Positions 56,945 to 64,000 of a stretch of DNA of 64,000 nucleotides are shown here, piece after piece. Position numbers and translations under genes: made by a program. Below the pieces are notes generated by a model. The model ran no database searches. It had not been told where the DNA came from and saw nothing but the letters and a program-made list of their open reading frames with translations. Position 1 is the first letter of the stretch. The number at the start of each line of letters is the position of its first letter. Source of the DNA: an archaeon (GTDB lineage: Archaea > Thermoplasmatota > Thermoplasmata > Methanomassiliicoccales > Methanomethylophilaceae); the NCBI GenBank assembly GCA_024399275.1, contig JAKSHS010000004.1:29275-93274 (forward strand), read 5' to 3'.

Positions 56945-57134
56945 GCCAATCAACCTCCACCTTATGAACGTCATATAAAATGTTTTACCTTATAGCCAAA
57001 ACTGAAATCTTTTAAACTTATTAACATACAACATAGAGAACTATGCGAACCCGAAACACTATTTTTCGTTCAAATATGTCAATGTTAACTTTAACTCAAT
57101 TAAAAACATTTGAAATCAAATAACAAATCTTTTT

Positions 57135-57344
57135 TTACAAACTCATTATCATATAACCTATGCCTAGAAGCAACAAAAAATCTCTGTCACGAACCAATCC
57201 AATTAGATACTCAGGCACGGAAGCTGATAAATCTCTCAAAATCAGCCCCAAGTTAGTCATCATATCTGCAGTAATATTAGGATCTACAATAACAATCCTC
57301 AACATATTTTTCTGACGGCCAATACGCTTCTTGGAAGTATACAA
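57135..57344 (-). CDS. Possible small membrane protein behind the antiporter
   Basis: A 69-codon frame (TTG start; ATG at 57305 gives 56 aa) 16 bp downstream of the antiporter gene on the same strand. The C-terminal part is hydrophobic (LIGLVRDRDFLLLLGIGYM). No Shine-Dalgarno sequence and no homologue known to me; it could be chance. Confidence 0.3.
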   Translation of the reverse strand: MYTSKKRIGRQKNMLRIVIVDPNITADMMTNLGLILRDLSASVPEYLIGLVRDRDFLLLLGIGYMIMSL

Positions 57345-57360
57345 TCTAAGGCTTTGATGA

Positions 57361-58623
57361 CTATCTCACGCCATACTTCCTTCTAAATGCTGCTAATAGC
57401 ATTGGAGGTATGATTATTGTTGTTGCTACAGACATTAAAACCACAACAGTATAAAGTTCGGGTGAAATTGCTGTAGTGCCACTCACAACCGTATTAAGGC
57501 CCAATGTAGCAACTATGATTCCAACTTCTCCCCTTGGAATCATCCCAAGACCAATTATATTTATTGATGCCTCATTCATCTTCTTATCTCCCATTTTCGC
57601 ACCTATGCCGCACCCAATATACTTTCCAATAATGGCCAGAACAATAACAAATAGTGCCGTGGGAACAATCTCAGAAGTTATTTTAGACACATCAATTTGA
57701 AGCCCGACAAATACAAAGAAAAATGACACTAAAAGTACATTTACAGACTCAATTTTACCAATAAGATTCTCTCGCTCAGAACATTCCGAAAAAAGTATTC
57801 CTGCAAGGAATGCTCCAATAATTGCAGCCAACCCAATAATTTCTGCAAGAAGAGAAAGCCCCAAACACACCGAGACAGAAATTATTAATGTAGATTCTGC
57901 AAAGATGGGGTTATTTTTCGCATGTATTCCAAGATCATGATTTTTCAATAGTTTGCGAATTTTTGGAATGATATACAAGGATAACAAAACAATAACGCTT
58001 ACAAATATCAATGCCTCAAACGTGATAATAAGAATGTGCCCGATGTTTAATGTGTCTGATTTTGTCATTCCTGTGACAACTGCTAAAACAATCATGCCGA
58101 GAATATCATCCATCACATCTGCACTGATGATAATTCTTGCTTCCCTTGTGTTTGTAAAGTTATTATCTTTAATCACGCGAGCAGTAATCCCAACAGAGGT
58201 TGCAACCATCGCTGCACCCATAAAAGTAGCATGGTAGATATTTCCGTCACCTAAAAAGTAAATATACGTATACCCCAAAGCGAATGGAAGGATAACACCC
58301 GATACTGCAACTAACAGTGAAACTCTGCCAACCGAAAGTAGATCCTTTATACGTGTTTCCAACCCTATCGAAAATAAAAGAAATATAACACCCAGATTTG
58401 CAAGTGTGTCAACGAGATAAAACTCACGCTTGCCATCACTGACAGTATAGATTCCAAGATACTCTGCAACTGAGTAGTCTCCGACCACTATGCTCGCCAA
58501 TAGGATACCGACAAGAATTTCACCAACAAGTCCGGGAATTCCAAACCTATCAAACAATGCTGCTGCAAGTTTAATCAATATGAAAATAACCGTCAGCACG
58601 AGCAACGTATCTTTGAGATCCAT
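57361..58623 (-). CDS. CPA2-type Na+/H+ (or K+/H+) antiporter
   Basis: A 420-residue membrane protein of about 12-13 transmembrane helices, Kef/NapA-like. It shows GIPGLVGEILVGILL near the N-terminus, LLFSIGLET, the ion-site region ISADVMDDILGM and GAFLAGILFSE, with GMIPRGEVGII late. No RCK domain is attached, so it ends after the membrane part. AATATAAA (58645-58652) read on the minus strand is about 25 bp before the ATG: leaderless. The stop is TAG. Confidence 0.92.
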   Translation of the reverse strand: MDLKDTLLVLTVIFILIKLAAALFDRFGIPGLVGEILVGILLASIVVGDYSVAEYLGIYTVSDGKREFYLVDTLANLGVIFLLFSIGLETRIKDLLSVGRVSLLVAVSGVILPFALGYTYIYFLGDGNIYHATFMGAAMVATSVGITARVIKDNNFTNTREARIIISADVMDDILGMIVLAVVTGMTKSDTLNIGHILIITFEALIFVSVIVLLSLYIIPKIRKLLKNHDLGIHAKNNPIFAESTLIISVSVCLGLSLLAEIIGLAAIIGAFLAGILFSECSERENLIGKIESVNVLLVSFFFVFVGLQIDVSKITSEIVPTALFVIVLAIIGKYIGCGIGAKMGDKKMNEASINIIGLGMIPRGEVGIIVATLGLNTVVSGTTAISPELYTVVVLMSVATTIIIPPMLLAAFRRKYGVR

Positions 58624-58652
58624 GAATGCCAGATTATGAAAAAGAATATAAA

Positions 58653-59063
58653 ACGACGGATAGGCGAAATAACCTGTAGGTCAAATATCATGCATACATG
58701 ATACGCTTCCCCACCAAACAATACAAAAAATGTTAGGTACACAATTTACCCTATGATACTCTCATCCTAGCTTATATGAGAATAATTAATAATTTCAAGT
58801 ACAAAGCATTCAGAACATGCCCTTCAATCCTATCACCATCCTACATTGCTATTATTCATGACACTTAGTAATGACCGCCCGTCAATACCAAAACTCAGCA
58901 AAGAAATTTTAATACCACAATATGTCCACGACAAGTGGCATCAGGACACCCTAGAAGTAACATTCTAAGTTTCATCCTGATATGCCTTTAACAGACCACC
59001 AACCGACACGCAATATTTGCCATAAATATCTCCGTAATACAGATTACTAAGTTCTCGACAAAA
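58653..59063. other. Intergenic region between antiporter and ZIP gene
   Basis: About 410 bases between divergent leaderless genes. No reading frame, RNA gene or repeat is recognised in it. Confidence 0.4.
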
Positions 59064-59071
59064 TATTAATA
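59064..59071 (+). promoter_or_regulatory. TATA box for the ZIP transporter
   Basis: TATTAATA is centred 26-27 bp before the ATG at 59094 and only 14 bp before the earlier ATG at 59082, which selects 59094 as the start of a leaderless mRNA. Confidence 0.5.
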
Positions 59072-59093
59072 ATGGCCAATAATGGAGACATGC

Positions 59094-59888
59094 ATGGAAG
59101 AAATGTTGATAATTATCGCCTCTATGCTGGCAATAATTGCTATCTCAATGGTAGGAGCCTATGTTCCTTATATAAGACCATTATCAGACGCGCAAATCCA
59201 CACATTCATCGCACTAAGTGCTGGTATCTTTATTGGCGTATTATTTTTCTTACTCTTCCCAGAGGCTATACATGAATCCGAGGGCAATCTTTCAGAAATT
59301 CAAGTTATGACATGGATTCTTGTTGGATTCCTCGCTGTCATGACAATAGAAGTCATGATAGAAGCATACCATGTAAAAACATGCCCATGTGGACATAACT
59401 ATGACGAAAAAGAATATGACGACCACCATCATGGAATAATGTCCATTTCAGCGTTCGTCGGATTGGGTATTCACGCATGCGTCGATGGATTAATGTTAGC
59501 ATCAGCCCTTTACGTAGGTGGAAATCTAGGTCTCATTGCTCTCGTCGGAATGTGTATCCACAAATTTATTGACTCTTTCTCATTATCATCTACTTTTCTA
59601 TTATCAAACAGAGACAAAAGGAGTGCCCTTAGCTACCTCTTCGCGTTTGCAATGATAACTCCAACCAGCGCCTTGATTTCTTACGTTGCTTTTAACGGTA
59701 TGTCATTGGAGGGAATCACAGGAGTATCTCTATCGCTCTCAACAGGTACATTCATGTATGTTGCACTATGTGGCATGCTTCCAGAGGCTTTTCATCGGGA
59801 GGAACAGGATATTAAATCCTTTATTGTGCTACTCGTCGGTATTGCCGTCGCGGCCGCATCATTCCTCTTATTTGGTCACAGTCATTGA
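59094..59888 (+). CDS. ZIP-family metal transporter
   Basis: A 264-residue zinc/iron permease with about eight transmembrane helices. Metal-binding helices contain GIHACVDGLMLA and MCIHKFIDSFSLS. The cytosolic loop between helices 3 and 4 is rich in Cys, His and Asp (CPCGHNYDEKEYDDHHHG), as in metal-sensing loops of ZIP proteins. A short tail ends in GHSH. Start chosen from promoter spacing. Confidence 0.9.
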   Translation: MEEMLIIIASMLAIIAISMVGAYVPYIRPLSDAQIHTFIALSAGIFIGVLFFLLFPEAIHESEGNLSEIQVMTWILVGFLAVMTIEVMIEAYHVKTCPCGHNYDEKEYDDHHHGIMSISAFVGLGIHACVDGLMLASALYVGGNLGLIALVGMCIHKFIDSFSLSSTFLLSNRDKRSALSYLFAFAMITPTSALISYVAFNGMSLEGITGVSLSLSTGTFMYVALCGMLPEAFHREEQDIKSFIVLLVGIAVAAASFLLFGHSH

Positions 59889-60165
59889 GTCATTCAATCT
59901 ATCAACTAACGAAAATAAACATTGACTCCAAAATACTTTCAGGGGGTGAGAATCTAGAAAACATTTCCTTAACGAGTGTACAAATCGTAATGATTTGACA
60001 CAACACGTCTTAGATGAATTAAGAGCAGTACATCCCTGGTTTGTAAATCATATTCACTAGGCCGAACAATCAATTCTATATCAATATCTCAGAGTGGAAA
60101 GACAGAATACAATTTGCAGCAAAATCTCTTCAAGATAACACCTTCACGAAAATACCAAGACACTC
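59889..60165. other. Intergenic region
   Basis: About 280 bases after the ZIP gene. Nothing is recognised here. Confidence 0.35.
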
Positions 60166-60175
60166 TAATATATAG
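60166..60175 (+). promoter_or_regulatory. TATA box for the 82-aa gene
   Basis: TAATATATAG is centred about 26 bp before the ATG at 60196, supporting that this short frame is a real, leaderless gene. Confidence 0.5.
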
Positions 60176-60195
60176 CATTACAAACATGCTCAACC

Positions 60196-60444
60196 ATGCA
60201 GTCGTACGCGATCAGCCAGAATGAGATCAAAGAATTAAAGCAAACAATGGGTTTTCGAATCAATTCCAGAATCTGGGCACAGTTCGTTGATAGTCATGTT
60301 AGTGGATGCACAAATTTAGATGTTATCGAATTTGTCAAAAAACATATGAATCCTCCATACGAGATCGCCCTAGACAAACTAGACGCCTACTTGGAGGATA
60401 TACTTGACCTCTTCGTAAAGTTCGTGCGACACGATGACGTATAA
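60196..60444 (+). CDS. Small acidic protein of unknown function
   Basis: An 82-residue protein I do not recognise. It is probably all-helical, with acidic C-terminal half (LDKLDAYLEDILDLF) and a central NLDVIEFVKKHMNPP. No signal peptide, membrane helix or metal motif. The TATA box at the exact leaderless distance is the main evidence that it is a gene. It stands alone between the ZIP transporter and the convergent pncB. Confidence 0.6.
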   Translation: MQSYAISQNEIKELKQTMGFRINSRIWAQFVDSHVSGCTNLDVIEFVKKHMNPPYEIALDKLDAYLEDILDLFVKFVRHDDV

Positions 60445-60553
60445 CCTGACACACGAGTTGTGATCGACAACCACAGCCCTTTTACCCACATTGTCCCTAA
60501 CTCCTTTTCTTGTCTGGTATTCGCAAAGATTTCCCGATCGAAGTCTTATGCAG

Positions 60554-62008
60554 TCATGAAAATATGCGCTGTTCATGAACACTGTCTAACAGCCTCTTTC
60601 TAACGTTCCAAAGTTTCTCAGACATATCTACACAATATTCCCGAGGATTAGAAAAACGTTTAACTTCATCACATAACGTTTCTAACTGCTCAGAACAATA
60701 TCTACGAATATTCGCTAGAGATGGAGGTTGATAAACTAACTTTCCGTTTTTAAAGACAGGGATCATAAGCTCCTTAGCCCTAAATTTAACAAGTTTTTTT
60801 CTTTTCCACGTTGCTTTAGGATTGAACAATGTCAGTGGTTTCGAGTCATCAATAATTTCATCATAAACGCAAATTTGATCAGCAATGGCTTTGCCATCTT
60901 CTCCATACAATCTATAAACTTTCTTAAAATGAGGTATTGTTATCTTCTCAATATTTTCAGAAATCTTTATTTTTGGAATAATCGCTCCGTCCTGACCTTC
61001 TATAGCAACAATTTTGTACACTCCATTAAGAACTGGGTCGCTATGGGATGTAATAAGATTATCCCCTACACCAAAAACATCAATGCACGCTCCCTGTTCG
61101 ATAAGGTCACGAATTAGCCACTCGTCCAATGCGTTTGAAACAACAATCTTACAATCTGTGAGACCAGCCGCATCCAACATCTTTCTTGCCTTTTTGGTGA
61201 GAAAGGAGAAATCTCCAGAGTCCAAGCGAATGCCTATTTTCCTATTCCTGTCTTCGGCCAAAGCCTCTTTAAACACTCTTATTGCGTTTGGAATGCCGCT
61301 ATTCAACGTATCATACGTATCGACAAGAAGTATTGTATTGTCAGGATATAACTCACAAAATGCTTTAAATGCCTCATATTCAGAATCAAACATTTGCACC
61401 CATGAATGTGCCATTGTTCCACTGCTTGGTATACCGTACAATTTATCAGCAACTGTGCAAGCAGTGCCTTCACATCCTGCGATGTAGGCAGCTCTCGCCC
61501 CAAGAATTGCAGCATCAGTGCCCTGTGCACGTCTGGATCCAAATTCTAATACTGACCTATCGCCAGCAGCTCTTACGATTCTATTTGCCTTTGTAGCTAT
61601 TAATGTCTGATAATTTATCGTTAAAAGTGAAAATGTCTCTAATATTTGGGCCTCTGCTGCTCTCGCTCTTATTGTAACTATGGGTTCTCCTGGAAATACA
61701 GGCGTCCCCTCGGGTAGCGCCCAAACATCCCCCGTGAAACGAAAGTTTTTCAAAAAATTTAAAAATGTTTCCCCAAACACTTTTTTCGAACGCATAAAGT
61801 TTATATCGCTATCGCTAAAACGTAGGTTGCGAACATAATCTATAAATTGTTCTAATCCTGCGGCTATCACATACCCTCCATTATCTGGAATGCGTCTAAA
61901 AAATATGTCAAAATAGACTATTCGGTTCTCCAAATTATTTTCAAAATAACCATTGCTCATAGTGTATTCATAATAATCACAAAGCAAAGGAACGTTCCTG
62001 GCATTCAC
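60554..62008 (-). CDS. pncB: Nicotinate phosphoribosyltransferase
   Basis: Attaches phosphoribose to nicotinate, first step of NAD salvage from nicotinate. The 484-residue protein has YYEYTMSNGYFENN, the phosphoribosyl-site FGSRRAQG, GTMAHSWVQMF, VDTYDTLNSG and IRLDSGDF, all typical. The start is GTG at 62008, 24-25 bp from TAAATATTA (62028-62036), a leaderless arrangement. With nadM and nadE it forms a complete Preiss-Handler type route. Confidence 0.95.
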   Translation of the reverse strand: MNARNVPLLCDYYEYTMSNGYFENNLENRIVYFDIFFRRIPDNGGYVIAAGLEQFIDYVRNLRFSDSDINFMRSKKVFGETFLNFLKNFRFTGDVWALPEGTPVFPGEPIVTIRARAAEAQILETFSLLTINYQTLIATKANRIVRAAGDRSVLEFGSRRAQGTDAAILGARAAYIAGCEGTACTVADKLYGIPSSGTMAHSWVQMFDSEYEAFKAFCELYPDNTILLVDTYDTLNSGIPNAIRVFKEALAEDRNRKIGIRLDSGDFSFLTKKARKMLDAAGLTDCKIVVSNALDEWLIRDLIEQGACIDVFGVGDNLITSHSDPVLNGVYKIVAIEGQDGAIIPKIKISENIEKITIPHFKKVYRLYGEDGKAIADQICVYDEIIDDSKPLTLFNPKATWKRKKLVKFRAKELMIPVFKNGKLVYQPPSLANIRRYCSEQLETLCDEVKRFSNPREYCVDMSEKLWNVRKRLLDSVHEQRIFS

Positions 62009-62036
62009 ATATGCCGGAATGAAAGACTAATATTTA

Positions 62037-62350
62037 CGGTATAACTTCAAAATTATCAGCACCGCACCACTCTAAGACAATTTCTCATTACTATCCCTGC
62101 ACCTAATTCCACCCCACTCTCAGCAAAACAACCTTTCTCGTCTAAAATGTCTTAAATCTAGTAACATACGATCAGATACAGAATTTACTGACCAATACAC
62201 TCCTTCTCTCAAAGCCACAGCGGACGTCACAATTATTAAAACTCATGACCAACCACCGCTCACGCACGAAAACTCTCCCGACTTGTCCTAGATCGTGAAG
62301 TCGTCCATGCAGCCATCTATTTAAATCTCTTTCCCTCTCAGCCAAGGAAG
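62037..62350. other. Intergenic region downstream of tRNA-Glu, with possible minus-strand transcript
   Basis: About 310 bases between tRNA-Glu and pncB. The part from about 62170 to 62310 is richer in GC than other gaps, and on the minus strand a TATA-like ATTTAAATAG lies near 62318-62327 and could start a short noncoding RNA. No family is recognised. Confidence 0.3.
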
Positions 62351-62423
62351 TGCTCCTGACGGGATTTGAACCCGTGTTGAAGCCTCGAGAGGGCTCCATG
62401 ATTGGCCGCTACACCACAGGAGC
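62351..62423 (-). tRNA. tRNA-Glu (anticodon CTC)
   Basis: 73 bases. Acceptor GCTCCTG pairs with CAGGAGC; anticodon stem GAGCC/GGCTT holds loop CTCTCGA with anticodon CTC; T arm ACGGG-TTCAAAT-CCCGT. CCA not encoded. It lies 39 bp behind nadE on the same strand and may be co-transcribed. Confidence 0.93.
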
Positions 62424-62461
62424 GTGGGACGTGAGACTTATTACTTTGTAAATAAAGCTTT

Positions 62462-63241
62462 CTAGCTAAATTTTGGATACATTGGCGGCAATCTTTTATG
62501 CGCTGAACTCTCCACTCTTTCGCGTATCTCCTTGACCTTGCATAAAGGTACACCTAACGACTCTGCTATTTCCTCCTCCGATACATTTGATTCTAAACTA
62601 TAGAGGATAAGATCCAAATCTCTATAGCAAACCTTTAACTCCTCCTCATCAGTCTGCCCTATCCACAATCCCGCCGTTGGAGTTTTGAGAATAAATTTTT
62701 CGGGTATGTCAATAATCTCTGCAAGACCCCTAACTTGCGTTTTATAAAAATTTGCTAGAGGCATTATATCACAAGCGCCATCGCCATATTTTGTAAAATA
62801 TCCTGTCATAATCTCGCTTTTATTTGATGTTCCCATCACCAGACAATTTCTCTTCCTTGCCTGATTGTAAAGAACAATCATTCTACACCTCGATATCATG
62901 TTTCCTTCGTCTAAAGACGTTTGCTTTTCTGGTGCCAACGCAATCTCTAAACTATCTATAATCGGCTGAATATCTACCATTCTAAGCGTAATCCCTAGTT
63001 TATTACTAAAATTAATAACGTCTTCAAAATCGTATGTTGGAGTTGACAGTGACGGCATAAAAAAACCATAAACGTTTTCTGGATTTAATGCACGAACTGC
63101 AAGTTTAGCAGTGACGGCGGAGTCTAGTCCTCCACTAAGCCCAACTACTACTCCATCGCATCTAGTTCTTCTAACATTAAACTTTATAAATTTGACAAGA
63201 GTCTCAACATCCTTTTGTGTAATTTCAGGAATCTTATACAT
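62462..63241 (-). CDS. nadE: NH3-dependent NAD synthetase
   Basis: Amidates deamido-NAD to NAD using ammonia. The 259-residue PP-loop enzyme has VGLSGGLDSAVTA, FFMPSLSTP, MGTSNKSEIMTGYFTKYGDGACD split across its active site, and KTPTAGLW. No glutaminase domain is attached. The ATG at 63241 leaves a leader of about 24 nt from the TATA element at 63288-63295; the longer TTG frame (63283) is unlikely. The stop is TAG. Confidence 0.95.
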   Translation of the reverse strand: MYKIPEITQKDVETLVKFIKFNVRRTRCDGVVVGLSGGLDSAVTAKLAVRALNPENVYGFFMPSLSTPTYDFEDVINFSNKLGITLRMVDIQPIIDSLEIALAPEKQTSLDEGNMISRCRMIVLYNQARKRNCLVMGTSNKSEIMTGYFTKYGDGACDIMPLANFYKTQVRGLAEIIDIPEKFILKTPTAGLWIGQTDEEELKVCYRDLDLILYSLESNVSEEEIAESLGVPLCKVKEIRERVESSAHKRLPPMYPKFS

Positions 63242-63287
63242 TACGTCCAGAATGCAACCCAATAGAAATAAGCAGTTTACCAAATGA

Positions 63288-63295
63288 TTTATAAC
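63288..63295. promoter_or_regulatory. Shared TATA element of nadE and tRNA-Ser
   Basis: TTTATAAC contains the symmetric core TTATAA. It is about 29 bp upstream of the tRNA-Ser 5' end on the plus strand, and also the only TATA-like element ahead of nadE on the minus strand. Confidence 0.45.
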
Positions 63296-63319
63296 TCATG
63301 CAGGATTGTCCACACATCG

Positions 63320-63403
63320 GCCGAGATAGCTTAGCCTGGTACGGCGCGAGTCTGGAAAGCTCGTGATGACTTCATCTCGGGAGTTCGAATCTCCCTCTCG
63401 GCG
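63320..63403 (+). tRNA. tRNA-Ser (anticodon GGA)
   Basis: 84-base type II tRNA. Acceptor GCCGAGA pairs with TCTCGGC; anticodon stem CGAGT/GCTCG holds loop CTGGAAA with anticodon GGA; a long variable arm (GATGA-CT-TCATC) precedes the T arm GGGAG-TTCGAAT-CTCCC. Discriminator G, followed by an encoded CCA (63404-63406). Confidence 0.94.
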
Positions 63404-63580
63404 CCACTATTCTGCTTATTGTTTCACACACAAGACATACACGCTCAATATACATACCGGTTCGTCAAATGAAATCACAAAATTGCAATGTCTCTTTACC
63501 GCACCGTCAGAATCCCGCATCCAATCCGAGAATACAGCCTAAGAGCCCATCCTCACTTTCAAAACGTCAATATTGGTTGG

Positions 63581-63749
63581 TGGGGGCTAAGGGATTTGAA
63601 CCCCTATAAGCGAGTTTCCGCTATCTGAGTAATAACCTCAAAAGGAGACACGATGAATCGCTCAGCCGCTACTAACGAACTACACGCACCATCGAAACCG
63701 CTCCCACGTAACTGGAGCCCGCCAGTCTGCCAGGTTAGCCTAAACCCCC
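63581..63749 (-). tRNA. tRNA-Trp (anticodon CCA) with a 96-nt intron
   Basis: Exon 1 is 63712-63749 and exon 2 is 63581-63615; the intron is 63616-63711, between positions 37 and 38 of the tRNA, the usual site in archaea. Acceptor GGGGGTT pairs with AGCCCCC; anticodon stem GCGGG/CTCGC (one G-U pair) holds loop CTCCAGA with anticodon CCA; T arm AGGGG-TTCAAAT-CCCTT. Spliced length 73, discriminator A, encoded CCA (63578-63580). The D stem has a C-A mismatch. The bulge-helix-bulge splicing motif can be drawn only imperfectly (CTCC against GCGG). I saw no clear C/D boxes in the intron. Confidence 0.8.
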
Positions 63750-63771
63750 ATTAGATAAGGCCGGTACCGAC

Positions 63772-63879
63772 CTACTCCTTACGCATCTTCTGCGCCTTCT
63801 TTCTTCTTCTCATCTTTTTCTTACGCCACTTCCAACGCTGATTTCCGCGTTTCTTCCAGGCACGTGAACCTCTCTTCAT
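63772..63879 (-). CDS. rpl41e: Ribosomal protein L41e
   Basis: A 35-residue, extremely basic protein (KRGNQRWKWRKKKMRRRKK core) that bridges the two ribosomal subunits in archaea and eukaryotes. AAGGAT lies 4 bp before the ATG and the stop is TAG. It is easily missed because of its size. It lies 31 bp after tRNA-Arg and 23 bp before tRNA-Trp, all on the minus strand, so the mRNA is probably cut out of a mixed tRNA transcript. Confidence 0.9.
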   Translation of the reverse strand: MKRGSRAWKKRGNQRWKWRKKKMRRRKKAQKMRKE

Positions 63880-63909
63880 GACATCCTTCCCAGGTGCAAG
63901 CACCTCTGG

Positions 63910-63984
63910 CGGGCCGGTCGGGATTCGAACCCGAGGCATCTGGCTTAGAAGGCCAGCGCTATATCCAAGCTAAGCCACCAGCCC
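63910..63984 (-). tRNA. tRNA-Arg (anticodon TCT)
   Basis: 75 bases. Acceptor GGGCTGG pairs with CCGGCCC; anticodon stem CTGGC/GCCAG holds loop CTTCTAA with anticodon TCT; T arm TCGGG-TTCGAAT-CCCGA. Discriminator G followed by an encoded CCA (63907-63909). First visible member of the tRNA-Arg, rpl41e, tRNA-Trp cluster. Confidence 0.94.
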
Positions 63985-64000
63985 GCACGCGCCACCGATA

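Noticed and set aside
62172..62399. 75-codon minus frame over tRNA-Glu
   Set aside because: Its N-terminal third is translated tRNA sequence (T arm read as GFNTGSNPV), a common artefact.
63616..63711. tRNA-Trp locus first read as a type II tRNA-Leu or tRNA-Ser with a long variable arm
   Set aside because: The GCGGG/CTCGC anticodon stem, CCA anticodon, 4-nt variable loop and 73-nt spliced length fit tRNA-Trp with an intron at 37/38 much better.
1..64000. CRISPR arrays, insertion sequences, prophage or toxin-antitoxin genes
   Set aside because: I looked for regularly spaced repeats, transposases, integrases and toxin-like small gene pairs and saw none; the window looks like core chromosome.

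Overview
This window is a chromosomal segment of an archaeon, AT-rich by eye. The gene content is archaeal throughout: ribosomal proteins S19e, L31e, L39e and L41e, PDCD5, aIF6, aRF1, the proteasome beta subunit, the beta-CASP nuclease aCPSF1, DNA topoisomerase VI, Hel308, the KEOPS subunit Cgi121, class I LysRS, D-Tyr-tRNA deacylase DtdA, LonB, PurP, archaeal UMP kinase, archaeal 6-HMPDK (MptE) and ADP-forming acetyl-CoA synthetase. A PurM-like protein closely resembling methanogenesis marker 2 and an Fe-S/PP-loop protein common in methanogens suggest a methanogenic euryarchaeon. A member of Thermoplasmata such as Methanomassiliicoccales is plausible but not proven, because no rRNA or mcr gene is present. 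TAG ends about a fifth of the genes (12 of the 56 complete genes I checked, including ribosomal proteins), so I see no sign of pyrrolysine-style amber recoding.

Layout. 1-9.2 kb: the end of the CCA-adding enzyme, a metallo-beta-lactamase protein, a nucleoside deaminase, a rubredoxin-rubrerythrin protein, LonB with NMN adenylyltransferase, then the translation operon S19e-PDCD5-L39e-L31e-aIF6. 9.2-18.2 kb: an UlaG-like hydrolase, DUF373-MptE, a site-2 protease, the PurM-like marker protein, a degenerate exonuclease-like protein, the Fe-S PP-loop protein and a PHP phosphoesterase. 18.2-31 kb: MetRS, adenylate kinase, tRNA-Gln, a divergent SLC41 transporter/PhoU-TrkA_C locus, PurP, aRF1-ArgRS-GNAT, UMP kinase and DtdA. 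31-44.7 kb: PsmB-aCPSF1, Hel308, Cgi121, the HMG-CoA synthase-thiolase-DUF35 operon for mevalonate, tRNA-Pro, RNase HI, HisRS, DRG GTPase and a zinc-ribbon membrane protein. 44.7-57 kb: topoisomerase VI B-A, ADP-forming acetyl-CoA synthetase, a UbiA-UbiE pair, pyruvate:ferredoxin oxidoreductase (C-D-A-B) and LysRS. 57-64 kb: an antiporter, a ZIP transporter, PncB and NadE, and a tRNA cluster that contains rpl41e.

How the genes work together. Pyruvate oxidoreductase and ADP-forming acetyl-CoA synthetase interconvert pyruvate, acetyl-CoA and acetate. The HMG-CoA operon takes acetyl-CoA into isoprenoids, and the UbiA-UbiE pair may decorate an isoprenoid acceptor. NadM, PncB and NadE form a NAD salvage route. 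The rest is mostly translation, tRNA processing, proteolysis and DNA maintenance.

Gene expression. Many genes have a TATA box centred about 24-30 bp upstream of the start codon, with almost no room for a 5' leader. This predicts leaderless mRNAs, several of which start with GTG. Genes inside operons instead carry Shine-Dalgarno sequences. No insertion sequence, prophage or CRISPR array was seen. The most unusual points are a DRG GTPase that appears to start with ACG, rpl41e between tRNA genes, an intron in tRNA-Trp, a thiolase lacking the usual cysteine, a catalytically degenerate exonuclease-like protein, and TATA elements shared by divergent genes.
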